Below, piece after piece: positions 9,495 to 15,682 of a DNA stretch of 16,496 nt. Positions within the stretch are counted from its first letter, which is position 1. Each line of letters opens with the position of its first letter. A model generated the notes under the pieces. The model was not told the origin of the DNA. It saw only the letters and a list, made by a program, of their open reading frames with translations, and searched no databases. Source of the DNA: JAYEIA01 sp964472505 (lineage in GTDB: Bacteria > Bacteroidota > Bacteroidia > Bacteroidales > JAADGE01); NCBI GenBank assembly GCA_964472505.1, contig CAYYQW010000080.1, positions 1-16,496 of the forward strand, in the 5' to 3' direction. Both the position numbers and the translations under genes were made by a program.

Positions 9495-10544
9495 CTAACG
9501 TTCCTTATACATTTTATCGTAATACCGGGCATAAGCACCGGAGACTACGCGCTCCAACCAAGTTTCATTTTCTAAATACCAAATCAAAGTCTTTTCCAAT
9601 CCTTCTTCAAATGTTACGGACGGCTCCCAACCCAATTCGTTTTGAATTTTTGAGGAATCAATCGCATAACGTTTGTCGTGGCCGGCACGGTCTTTTACAA
9701 AAGTAATAAGCTCTTGCGACTCTCCGGCTTTTCGGTCCAATTTTTCATCGGCTATTTTACACAGTGTGTTTATTAAATCCAAATTGGTCCACTCATTATT
9801 ACCGCCTATATTATAAGTTTCCTGCTTTCGGCCTTTGTGATAAAGCAAGTCGATGGCCTTGGCATGATCTTCCACATACAACCAATCGCGCACATTATCG
9901 CCTTTGCCGTATATGGGAATGGGTTTTCTGTTTTTAATATTGTTAATTGCCAAAGGAATCAGCTTTTCGGGAAATTGATTGGCCCCGTAATTATTCGAGC
10001 AATTGGAAATAATATAAGGCAGACCGAACGTATGCCCGTAGGCACGCACCAAATGATCGGAGGCAGCTTTGGAAGCCGAATACGGACTGCGCGGATCATA
10101 AGGTGTTTCCTCGGTAAAAAGCCCGGTTTTTCCCAAGGAGCCGTAAACCTCATCGGTGGAAACATGGTAGAACAGTTCGGCATCTTCCGGTTTATAGGCT
10201 CTGTATGCATTCAATAAGTTTACGGTTCCCACAATATTGGCATCAATAAACTCATTGGGGCTTTCAATGGAACGATCCACATGCGACTCAGCCGCCAAAT
10301 GTATTACGCCCTGAAATTTATGGTCTTCAAAAAGCTTATTTATAAAAGGCGCATCGGTAATATCACCTTTAATGAATTGATAATTATCTTCCGACTCAAT
10401 ATCTCGAAGGTTTTCGAGATTTCCGGCATAAGTCAGTTTATCCAGATTATAAATTTGCGTATCCTTATATTTATTTACAAAAAGACGCACGAGATGAGAA
10501 CCAATAAAGCCGGCTCCGCCGGTAATTAAAATCTTTTTCTGCAT
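9495..10544 (-). CDS. rfbB: dTDP-glucose 4,6-dehydratase
   Basis: A 349-residue extended short-chain dehydrogenase. It converts dTDP-D-glucose to dTDP-4-keto-6-deoxy-D-glucose, the second step towards dTDP-L-rhamnose and other deoxysugars, in the cytoplasm with bound NAD+. The nucleotide-binding GGAGFIG is at residues 9-15. The catalytic STDEVYG gives T130-D131-E132, and YSASK (155-159) supplies the Tyr/Lys pair. LAAESHVDRSI and NCSNNYGANQFPEKLIPLA are diagnostic of RmlB/RfbB. The start at 10544 (MQKKILITGG) is chosen over an upstream one at 10580 because the Rossmann strand begins immediately. It stands without rmlA, rmlC or rmlD in this window, which is common when sugar genes are scattered. 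No clear promoter box was found in the divergent spacer. Confidence 0.96.
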   Translation of the reverse strand: MQKKILITGGAGFIGSHLVRLFVNKYKDTQIYNLDKLTYAGNLENLRDIESEDNYQFIKGDITDAPFINKLFEDHKFQGVIHLAAESHVDRSIESPNEFIDANIVGTVNLLNAYRAYKPEDAELFYHVSTDEVYGSLGKTGLFTEETPYDPRSPYSASKAASDHLVRAYGHTFGLPYIISNCSNNYGANQFPEKLIPLAINNIKNRKPIPIYGKGDNVRDWLYVEDHAKAIDLLYHKGRKQETYNIGGNNEWTNLDLINTLCKIADEKLDRKAGESQELITFVKDRAGHDKRYAIDSSKIQNELGWEPSVTFEEGLEKTLIWYLENETWLERVVSGAYARYYDKMYKER

Positions 10545-10652
10545 ATACTTATATTTTTGTTTGCAGTGCTTTTTCAACACTAAACCACTATTAATATATG
10601 GTGCCCGAAAATAATATTTTTTATCGTATCCGGAAAGGATGTCTGATATTTA

Positions 10653-10670
10653 TCATCAATTTTTTGATGA
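10653..10670. promoter_or_regulatory. Palindromic element in divergent intergenic region
   Basis: A perfect 7-bp inverted repeat (TCATCAA / TTGATGA) with a 4-nt T loop lies in the 169-bp spacer between rfbB and the divergent small regulator gene. It is about 43 bp upstream of the plus-strand ATG. It could be an operator or a transcript hairpin. There is no further evidence for its role. Confidence 0.3.
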
Positions 10671-10713
10671 AGAATCCATACCTTTCGGTTTCAAACATAT
10701 AAATATTTGACAA

Positions 10714-10977
10714 ATGAAACGAAATGTACTTTTAGTTTATCTGAGCACAAGAAAAGAAACGGCCGACACGGTTCAAAAGATATTAACCGGCTGGGGCTGC
10801 TACATAAAAACCCGACTGGGAATACACGACGGCGTATTGGAAAATTGTACCGATACCGGCCTGTTATTCATTGAGTTGGCCGGCGGAGAATTGGACAAAC
10901 ACAAAGAAATAGAGCGCAAACTAAATCTGATTTCAGATGTTGATGCGCGTCTTATTTCCATGGAAATTCCGGGATAA
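10714..10977 (+). CDS. Small ACT-like protein, TM1266 family (putative hydrogenase-system regulator fold)
   Basis: An 87-residue protein beginning MKRNVLLVYLSTRKETADTV. The pattern resembles the TM1266 family: a beta strand, a helix (TADTVQKILTGWG), a strand with KTRLGIHDG, a strand with GLLFIELAG, a second helix and a final strand ending VDARLISMEI. That family has an ACT/NikR-C-like ferredoxin fold and is often annotated as a putative iron-only hydrogenase system regulator. In thermophiles and clostridia it accompanies [FeFe]-hydrogenase maturation genes. Here no hydrogenase gene is visible, so any ligand or partner is unknown. It is divergent from rfbB and convergent with the lipoprotein gene, 8 bp apart, with no terminator in between. 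Family call by motif pattern only. Confidence 0.7.
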   Translation: MKRNVLLVYLSTRKETADTVQKILTGWGCYIKTRLGIHDGVLENCTDTGLLFIELAGGELDKHKEIERKLNLISDVDARLISMEIPG

Positions 10978-10985
10978 GCCTCATC

Positions 10986-12104
10986 CTACTCTATCACTGA
11001 ATTTGTTACTTCTATCGGCGTGTCGCTGTGCATGGATATGGACGGATATACCGGATACCAGCTGCCGCCGATATTATTTCGTATCACACAACTGTCGATA
11101 CGGATATTGCCGCTGTGGTCGTTAGAGACAAAAAAGACCGATGAACCGTAGGCATTCACTTCATTCTGTTCAATTTTGCTGCCCAAAAGCGTGAGCGTCA
11201 TAGTGTTACCGTCATTATATATGGCTCCGCCGCTTCCTCCGCCGGGCGTTCCTGCTTCGGCGGGATTACCGCCATTGCCGATGGCTCGGTTATGCGAAAA
11301 GAGTGAATTGATAATGGTCCACGACACGCCGATACTGCTCAAAGCGCCCCCGTTGCTGCCGTAATTTCCGTAAGCTTCTGCTCCGCCAAATGTGCAATTG
11401 ACAATATAAACCGGCTCGCCGTTGTATTGACTGAATGTACGGATGGCTGCTCCGCCCACATCCGGGCCGGTTTCGGCACAGACATTATTAAAGAATCGGC
11501 AATTAACCGCTTTAAATCTGCCGCCACGCACCCAAATGGCACCTCCGCCCTCATATTCTGTTTCGGCTGTGGAATTTCCGTCGGCAAAGGTGATGTTTTG
11601 GACGGTTAAACGGGGATGATCTTGGTTTTGACAGTGGCTTGTGGTCCAATTTTGATCGGGATCGCAGGTGTTCATATATAATATACGGCTTGTGCCGCCG
11701 CCGCTCAGAGTTACCAAACCGCCGCCGTCAATTACAACATCGGGGTCGGCATCATTGAAAATTTTGGCCGGTTTATCCAAAGTAATCGTTACCGGCTTGC
11801 CGCCGGTATCAAACACAATGGTTCCGCCCTGCGCCACGGCAGCAATAAAAGCTTCCGGCGTACAACTTTCGGGTGTTCCGTTACCGATTACATGATCAGG
11901 CTCGGAAACATCCTCCGGCCAAGCCTCAGCCGGAACCGGATAATTGCTCTCCGTATATCCGGCCGGAGGGCCGTCTTCCGGGTTTTCCAAGGGGTTGTGA
12001 AAACCGTTTTCGGCAACTTCCTGTTTGCAAGACAATACCGTGCATAACAAGCCGGTAAATATCAAAATCAAAGCAAAATTTAATTGATAAACTGAAGGTT
12101 TCAT
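10986..12104 (-). CDS. Right-handed beta-helix (PMP/choice-of-anchor Q-like) lipoprotein
   Basis: A 372-residue exported protein. The N-terminus is a lipoprotein signal with lipobox TVLSC, giving Cys26 as the lipidated residue. A Pro/Glu-rich tether of about 60 residues follows. The body shows repeated short strands rich in Gly and Asn: VDGGGLVTLSGGGTSRI, TVQNITFADGN, AVNCRFFNN, IVNCTFGG, IINSLFSHNRAIGNGG, GGAIYNDGNT and IDSCVIRNN. These are typical of polymorphic outer membrane protein repeats and parallel beta helices. It probably sits on the outer membrane facing the surface; adhesion or polysaccharide binding is possible. No catalytic pectate-lyase pattern is evident. The more balanced GC content than downstream genes marks it as core-like. 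It ends 8 bp from the convergent small regulator gene. Function beyond the fold is unknown. Confidence 0.8.
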   Translation of the reverse strand: MKPSVYQLNFALILIFTGLLCTVLSCKQEVAENGFHNPLENPEDGPPAGYTESNYPVPAEAWPEDVSEPDHVIGNGTPESCTPEAFIAAVAQGGTIVFDTGGKPVTITLDKPAKIFNDADPDVVIDGGGLVTLSGGGTSRILYMNTCDPDQNWTTSHCQNQDHPRLTVQNITFADGNSTAETEYEGGGAIWVRGGRFKAVNCRFFNNVCAETGPDVGGAAIRTFSQYNGEPVYIVNCTFGGAEAYGNYGSNGGALSSIGVSWTIINSLFSHNRAIGNGGNPAEAGTPGGGSGGAIYNDGNTMTLTLLGSKIEQNEVNAYGSSVFFVSNDHSGNIRIDSCVIRNNIGGSWYPVYPSISMHSDTPIEVTNSVIE

Positions 12105-12269
12105 GTTTTTTTATTATTTAAATTTGATGATTATCCTAACTTTGTAGTTGTAAATTTATAAAGAATCGGGTAATTTAAGAGCATACGTTTTTAAAAAGGA
12201 AAATTCTGTGCGCATAACAACCTAACAAAGAGGAGCTTTTGTTCGAAAAACAGCTATTACTAAATATTG

Positions 12270-12287
12270 CCGGCCGCCGGTTTTTTT
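12270..12287 (+). terminator. Short GC hairpin followed by T-run
   Basis: CCGG-CCG-CCGG followed by seven T residues resembles an intrinsic terminator read on the plus strand. No plus-strand gene precedes it closely, and the loop is very short. It overlaps the stop of the minus-strand lipoprotein. It may be a relic of a displaced plus-strand gene. The rest of the 12105-12285 gap shows nothing further that I can identify. Confidence 0.25.
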
Positions 12288-12954
12288 ATTTATAATATAT
12301 TTTTTTTAGGATTGTTTTAGTAATATGCTCGATCTCACTTTCCATTCTTGGATCGTAATTTGAAGTTTTTATTTTGTCATAAAAAACAATCTCATTAGTT
12401 TTAGTGTCAATTACTGTTAAACGTAAATCTGAATAAGCTTTTGTGTGAGGTGCAATTATTATACGATTCGTTGCCATTCCGGCCTTTAAGTTGTAATGTG
12501 GGCCATAGTCCGGATTTATTTCTCCTTTGAATGTAATAAGTAATACAAACCTACTTTCATAATTAACATCAAATTTCTCAAGTATTGAATCACAAAATAT
12601 GCCATTGAGCCTTTTATCAGAGTTCTCCAATTGACTATATGTATCATCAAATAAACTCAGTTCTGTTTTCGGTAATTGCTTTTTTTCAAGTCTGTATTTT
12701 TCTGACAGCAAGTCGAATATCTGTTTTTCAATCAATAATCGGATTGAATTACTTAAAGACGTGTCTGTGTATTTCAACTTTTTATTGTCAGCAATTACAG
12801 TTACAATTGGAGTAAAAACACTTAATGTGTCCAAATGTTTTTTTTGAGACTTAAAGTCAGCAGAGTACTTAACAGAACCACACCCTTTTATGACTAATAA
12901 AAGTAATATGCCAAGTATTAAAACTCCTGATATTTGTAGTTTCTTTTCTATCAT
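12286..12954 (-). CDS. Hypothetical lipoprotein
   Basis: A 222-residue protein with an N-terminal hydrophobic stretch (GVLILGILLLLVIKGCGS). It ends in a lipobox-like IKGC, so Cys25 is probably lipidated. The mature part is a mixed alpha/beta domain. It carries VTVIADN and a helix IRLLIEKQIFDLLSEKY. It ends in strands with DLRLTVIDTKTNEIVFYDKIKT and a helix IEHITKTILKK. The alternating pattern recalls small outer-membrane-associated lipoproteins with a LptE/CsgG-like sandwich, but I do not recognise a family and assign no function. It is AT-rich like the other accessory genes to its right. It is separated from the broken gene upstream by 70 bp. The expected start is the ATG at 12954, followed directly by the signal sequence. 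Confidence 0.7.
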   Translation of the reverse strand: MIEKKLQISGVLILGILLLLVIKGCGSVKYSADFKSQKKHLDTLSVFTPIVTVIADNKKLKYTDTSLSNSIRLLIEKQIFDLLSEKYRLEKKQLPKTELSLFDDTYSQLENSDKRLNGIFCDSILEKFDVNYESRFVLLITFKGEINPDYGPHYNLKAGMATNRIIIAPHTKAYSDLRLTVIDTKTNEIVFYDKIKTSNYDPRMESEIEHITKTILKKIYYK

Positions 12955-13024
12955 TAGCGTCTTGATTTCCTTATGCTTGCACCTTTCCGGGCAATTTTTA
13001 TGCCACGTGTTAAGCCTATGTGCT

Positions 13025-13366
13025 TTATTTCAAATCAAAAATACCAAATTGTTGATGATATGGGATATTGATATCAATGATTTCAAAACTTAGTTTCATC
13101 CTTTTTGATAACATCTTATGAATGTTTATTGAACGGGTATCGGATGTTACAAAATATAATATTGATTTGTCGTAATCGGATTGAGCAAATAACTTCGAAT
13201 CATTAGGAATTATTGCTCTTGGATTGGCTATTAAATAACCTGCTTGTCGTCTGCCCGGCAATAGTTCCCGACTTTTGCTTTCCCGATGATAATTCTAATG
13301 TAATTCCGGAACTTTATGCGGTGAATTTATAATGAGTTTGTCTATATCTTTTGTTTTCTTTGTCAT
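13025..13366 (-). pseudogene. Broken chimera: N-terminus of restriction helicase fused to another fragment, with internal TAG
   Basis: From the ATG at 13366 the frame reads MTKKTKDIDKLIINSPHKV, then meets TAG at 13295-13297 (codon 24), then continues open to the stop at 13025. Across the stop the reading NSPHKVPELH*NYHRESK and LLPGRRQAGYLIA matches what I recall of the N-terminus of large DEAD/DEAH restriction helicases (type III-like). There the pattern is INSPY-P--HW-YD and GRRPAGY. The TAG sits where the family has Trp, so a TGG-to-TAG change is likely. After about residue 45 the sequence (SDYDKSILYFVTSDTRSI, then PYHQQFG) no longer fits the helicase. It may be the C-terminal part of a PIN-like protein, which is low certainty. 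The helicase body is absent. A downstream TTG at 13261 could allow a 78-residue product. Confidence 0.6.
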
Positions 13367-13411
13367 TTCGCTTGATTTTACGATTTTTTTTCGTATCTTT
13401 ATAACTGTAAT

Positions 13412-13473
13412 GCCTGCGTTGCATGAAGGTTGTCTCCATGACATCGCCCGAAAAACGGGCTTAGTGCAAAGGC
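13412..13473. repeat. Nested inverted repeat in intergenic region
   Basis: The inner stem GCCCG/CGGGC (13446-13450, 13456-13460) has an A5 loop. It is enclosed by GCCT...TTGCA (13412-13423) pairing with TGCAAAGGC (13465-13473), leaving a 3-nt bulge. It lies just downstream of the HEPN gene and could shape its transcript 3' end. On the plus strand, 13410-13502 also reads as a short open peptide (HDIARKTGLVQRR) reminiscent of an IS4-type transposase N-terminus. That resemblance is weak. Confidence 0.35.
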
Positions 13474-13488
13474 GAGCTTACTTTATTA

Positions 13489-13827
13489 TTAGCCGTTTTT
13501 TAGCAAATTCTCAGTTTCTTCATATAGCAGAGGCAGATGATTGATGATAACAGCCCAAATTTGAGTATTCTCAATCTCGTCATAGCCGTGAATTATTTTA
13601 TTACGGGCATCTACAATTCTTCTCGCATTTGTAATTGCAATATCCGGTTCGATATCTAATAATTTGTTTACAGCCTCACCAATTATTTCAATATTTCGCT
13701 CAACCGCATCTTGTAACATCTGATTGTTATCGTAAATATCAAACTTCTTCTCTTCGCCTATGTAGCTGTCTATATTATTAATTGAACCAATAATGTCTGT
13801 TAGCAGTTTTCTAATCTTGTTGTCCAT
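13489..13827 (-). CDS. hepT: HEPN-domain toxin of HEPN/MNT toxin-antitoxin system (HepT-like)
   Basis: A 112-residue, all-helical protein with the HEPN ribonuclease signature RNKIIHGY (R75, H80, Y82), i.e. RX4HXY. Known for the family: HepT forms dimers that cleave RNA at the RX4H site. The partner MntA neutralises it by adding AMP units to the tyrosine of this motif. All three motif residues are present, so the toxin looks intact. The start codon lies inside the end of the MNT gene (17-bp overlap), the standard antitoxin-first arrangement that couples the two products. It belongs to the HepT/DUF86 group. Such pairs act in plasmid stability or phage defence; which applies here is not shown. 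Symbol assigned by family likeness. Confidence 0.88.
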   Translation of the reverse strand: MDNKIRKLLTDIIGSINNIDSYIGEEKKFDIYDNNQMLQDAVERNIEIIGEAVNKLLDIEPDIAITNARRIVDARNKIIHGYDEIENTQIWAVIINHLPLLYEETENLLKNG

Positions 13828-14125
13828 AAATTAATTGTTTGGTTTGTTCCAATTCTTTAATAAAATAAGGATTTTTCAATGAACTTTCTGTTACAATGTC
13901 AATTTCGCGGTTTAGTAAATCGCGCAAACTGTCGTGTAATTTCCACCACAACTCTCCTTTTTCAAGCGGTGGAAGATTTTCGGGAAACTTTACTAAAAAA
14001 TCCACATCGCTTTCATTACTAAACTCCGGGCTTGTAGCTGAACCAAAAACATAGGCATATATTACTTTGTACTGCCTGAATATATCATGTAATTCCCTTT
14101 GGCTTTCTATTAATTTTGAGTACAT
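13811..14125 (-). CDS. mntA: Minimal nucleotidyltransferase antitoxin (MntA-like)
   Basis: A 104-residue protein of the DNA polymerase beta-like minimal nucleotidyltransferase family. The GSX10DXD motif is complete: G28-S29 in YVFGSATS and D40-V41-D42 in ESDVDFLV. The third acidic residue is D76 in NREIDIV. The active site therefore seems able to transfer AMP, consistent with AMPylation of the tyrosine in the HEPN toxin encoded by the overlapping downstream gene. The pair reads right to left. Its upstream region (14126 onwards) is made of a decayed IS200-like 5' end with a candidate promoter at 14367-14374, so its expression may depend on transposon-derived DNA. The ATG at 14125 gives the usual family length and N-terminus. 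Confidence 0.88.
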   Translation of the reverse strand: MYSKLIESQRELHDIFRQYKVIYAYVFGSATSPEFSNESDVDFLVKFPENLPPLEKGELWWKLHDSLRDLLNREIDIVTESSLKNPYFIKELEQTKQLIYGQQD

Positions 14126-14249
14126 AATTTACAATTTTATTATTTTCAAACTTTCAATTTCTCTGTCGTCAACTATTTTTACGGCAATCCAATTGCATGG
14201 ATGTTTGATAATATATCTTTGCCGGAATTTGTTGTTTTTGTTTGTAAAA

Positions 14250-14370
14250 CACCTCGTTAGAGGTGCAATAACGATAGAAAACATTAATAAAAAATATGTT
14301 GCACCCCAATCGGGGTGCTATATTCGTATCGCATTTTTTTCTATCGTTGTTTTGCCTCTAATAAGGCAAA
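14250..14370. repeat. Triple-hairpin array, relic copy
   Basis: Four perfect inverted repeats. CACCTC/GAGGTG is at 14250-14255 and 14260-14265. GCACCCC/GGGGTGC is at 14301-14307 and 14312-14318. The long-range pair CGATAGAAA/TTTCTATCG (14272-14280 and 14338-14346) encloses the second hairpin. TTTGCCT/AGGCAAA is at 14351-14357 and 14364-14370. The same array recurs at 16340-16460 with identical stems; within the array the differences lie in loops and spacers. Confidence 0.85.
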
Positions 14371-14374
14371 TATA
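14367..14374 (-). promoter_or_regulatory. Candidate Bacteroidota -7 box in IS relic, facing MNT/HEPN
   Basis: The minus strand reads TATATTTG, matching the Bacteroidota -7 consensus TAnnTTTG. The same box sits upstream of the intact transposase at 16457-16464. No convincing -33 TTG at the right distance is seen. If active, transcripts would run through the hairpins into the toxin-antitoxin genes. Confidence 0.3.
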
Positions 14375-14418
14375 AAAAAAACTCGACCGCCAAAGGCGAT
14401 ATTATTAAATTATTATTA

Positions 14419-14570
14419 TGATGATTCTAAAACCACATCCGGCAAACTGTCTGAATCGGCATAGTTTCTTGCCAAACTAAAAAGATAATCTCCGGATTTT
14501 CAACAATTATCAATAGCGGGTTGCGGCTGCTCTGTAAAGGCATGCTGAATGGGTTACATCCGGGCTCAAG
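14419..14570. repeat. Direct repeat copy 1 flanking RhuM gene (interrupted)
   Basis: A 24-bp block (14419-14442) is identical to 15689-15712. About 74 bp of unrelated sequence then intervene, followed by 14517-14570, which matches the second half of copy 2 with scattered mismatches and the shared end CGGGCTCAAG. On the plus strand both copies can be read as MILKPHP then -VA-AL-RH peptides. Copy 1 carries a stop where copy 2 has Gln. It ends about 7 bp after the RhuM stop codon. Together with the IS relic it accounts for the 450-bp stretch without an intact gene at 14126-14577. Confidence 0.75.
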
Positions 14571-14577
14571 CAGCGTA

Positions 14578-15582
14578 TTATTTCTTTCTTTTTATTTCAT
14601 TTTCAATTTGTTTCAACTCTTCTATATCATCTTTCTCTGCTTGTAAGGCTTCATATTCTTTTCGTCGTTTGTCGAAATCGGAATAAATTTCCCTTGCATG
14701 CTTTTCCATGTCTGTTTTACTAATTGAACCTGTGTGGGTCAATATTTTTTTATCTTGAAATTCAAGAATTTTATCTACATTTTCCCGCCAAAAATCCATT
14801 GTAACATCCATTCTGTTTTTGGCTCTTAATTCGGCACTTTCGAGAAACACAACAACTAATCGGTTTAATGTATCTATCTCATCTTCTGTTAAGTAGTTTT
14901 TAGCTATGAAAATGTCTTGTTTTCTTACTATTGAACCCTTCCATGCTGTTAAGTTCATATTTGGCTGACTTGCATCAGCGCGTTCTGCAATTATTTCTGC
15001 TCCTGTTTTACCTGTAACAGCATAATGCAGTTTGTTTTGAGTTTCTGCAAAAAACATCTGCGTTGCTTTATCGGTTTTGTCATAGTCGCTGCTTAATGCA
15101 AATAAATCACGTATTTTTTGATAAAAGCGTTTTTCGGAAGCTCGAATATCTCTAATACGCTCTAAAAGTTCATCAAAGTAATCAGGTCTGCCGTCCGGAT
15201 TTTTCAGCCTTTCATCATCCATTACAAAACCTTTTACCATGTATTCTTTCAGGTTTTTATTTGCCCAAATCCTGAACTGTGTGCCACGTTTACTTCTAAC
15301 TCTAAAACCTATTGCCAATATCATGTCCAAACAATAGAATGTGACCTTGTATTCTTTGCCGTCATCGGCAGTAGTAAAGTAATTCTTTACAACTGAATTT
15401 TGGTCTAACTCTCCTTCTTTCAGGATGTTTGATATGTGCTGTCCAATATTTTGCTTAGAGGTGGCAAAAAGTTCGGCAAGCTGGCTTTGGTTCATCCAAA
15501 TATTACCGTCTTTTGCGTATAAAGCCACTTTTGCTTTGCCGTCTGCTGTGTTGTAGATTATAATATTTTGTTCGGATTTCAT
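14578..15582 (-). CDS. RhuM family protein (virulence RhuM / Fic-associated type)
   Basis: A 334-residue protein matching the RhuM family from end to end. It begins EQNIIIYNTADGKAKVALY, followed by a helix-turn-helix-like N-terminal segment (IWMNQSQLAELFATSKQNI). The family signature comes next: FYCLDMILAIGFRVRSKRGT and FRIWANKNLKEYMVKGF, about residues 82-118, related to phage KilA/Bro-type antirepressor domains. The central part contains the usual FFAETQNKLHYAVTGKTGAEII. The C-terminus is a charged helix. RhuM was first named from a Salmonella pathogenicity island, but its biochemical role is not established. Homologues are frequent in mobile islands beside restriction systems and toxin-antitoxin genes. 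Here it is bracketed by direct repeats, as if inserted as a unit. A promoter candidate lies at 15674-15681. Confidence 0.9.
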   Translation of the reverse strand: MKSEQNIIIYNTADGKAKVALYAKDGNIWMNQSQLAELFATSKQNIGQHISNILKEGELDQNSVVKNYFTTADDGKEYKVTFYCLDMILAIGFRVRSKRGTQFRIWANKNLKEYMVKGFVMDDERLKNPDGRPDYFDELLERIRDIRASEKRFYQKIRDLFALSSDYDKTDKATQMFFAETQNKLHYAVTGKTGAEIIAERADASQPNMNLTAWKGSIVRKQDIFIAKNYLTEDEIDTLNRLVVVFLESAELRAKNRMDVTMDFWRENVDKILEFQDKKILTHTGSISKTDMEKHAREIYSDFDKRRKEYEALQAEKDDIEELKQIENEIKRKK

Positions 15583-15673
15583 ATCGTATTTTTAAAAGGG
15601 TAAATCAGCCCAATTTGTATCAACTTCCGTTTCTTTTTGTTTTTTGCATTGATTTTCTCTTCAATACGTTCAA

Positions 15674-15681
15674 CAAAGTTA
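15674..15681 (-). promoter_or_regulatory. Candidate -7 box for RhuM gene
   Basis: The minus strand reads TAACTTTG, a full match to TAnnTTTG, with a TTTT tract about 21 nt upstream in place of the usual TTG. The predicted leader is roughly 85 nt. The upstream part of this promoter would be supplied by the flanking repeat, so the repeat edge and the promoter are nearly contiguous. Confidence 0.35.
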
Positions 15682-15682
15682 T

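Larger units (their letters stand above)
14165..14375 (-). mobile_element. Decayed solo 5' end of IS200-like element
   Basis: This stretch aligns by eye with 16250-16465, the upstream region and first codons of the intact transposase. The peptide YYQTSMQL is preserved on the minus strand. The transposase ATG, however, is replaced by CCG, and after MQL about 2 nt are missing, shifting the frame. The rest of the gene is absent. Hairpins and the promoter-like box are kept. It is a transposase relic lying immediately upstream of the MNT/HEPN operon and within its likely leader. Confidence 0.8.

Noticed and set aside
9837..10217. Plus-strand 126-codon frame inside rfbB
   Set aside because: It is fully antisense to a well-conserved enzyme, has no domain signature and is best explained as a shadow frame.
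12955..13024. Possible integron-type attC recombination site between small accessory genes
   Set aside because: Words such as GTTAAGCC are present, but I could not pair a proper R''/R' and L''/L' set. No integron integrase is in the window.
13025..13366. TAG readthrough or recoding to make a full-length 113-residue protein
   Set aside because: There is no sign of a recoding element. Fusion of two unrelated partial domains fits a decayed gene better.
14419..14570. CRISPR-like or att-site interpretation of the direct repeats
   Set aside because: There are only two copies with unequal internal length and no spacer periodicity, and no integrase or Cas gene is present.
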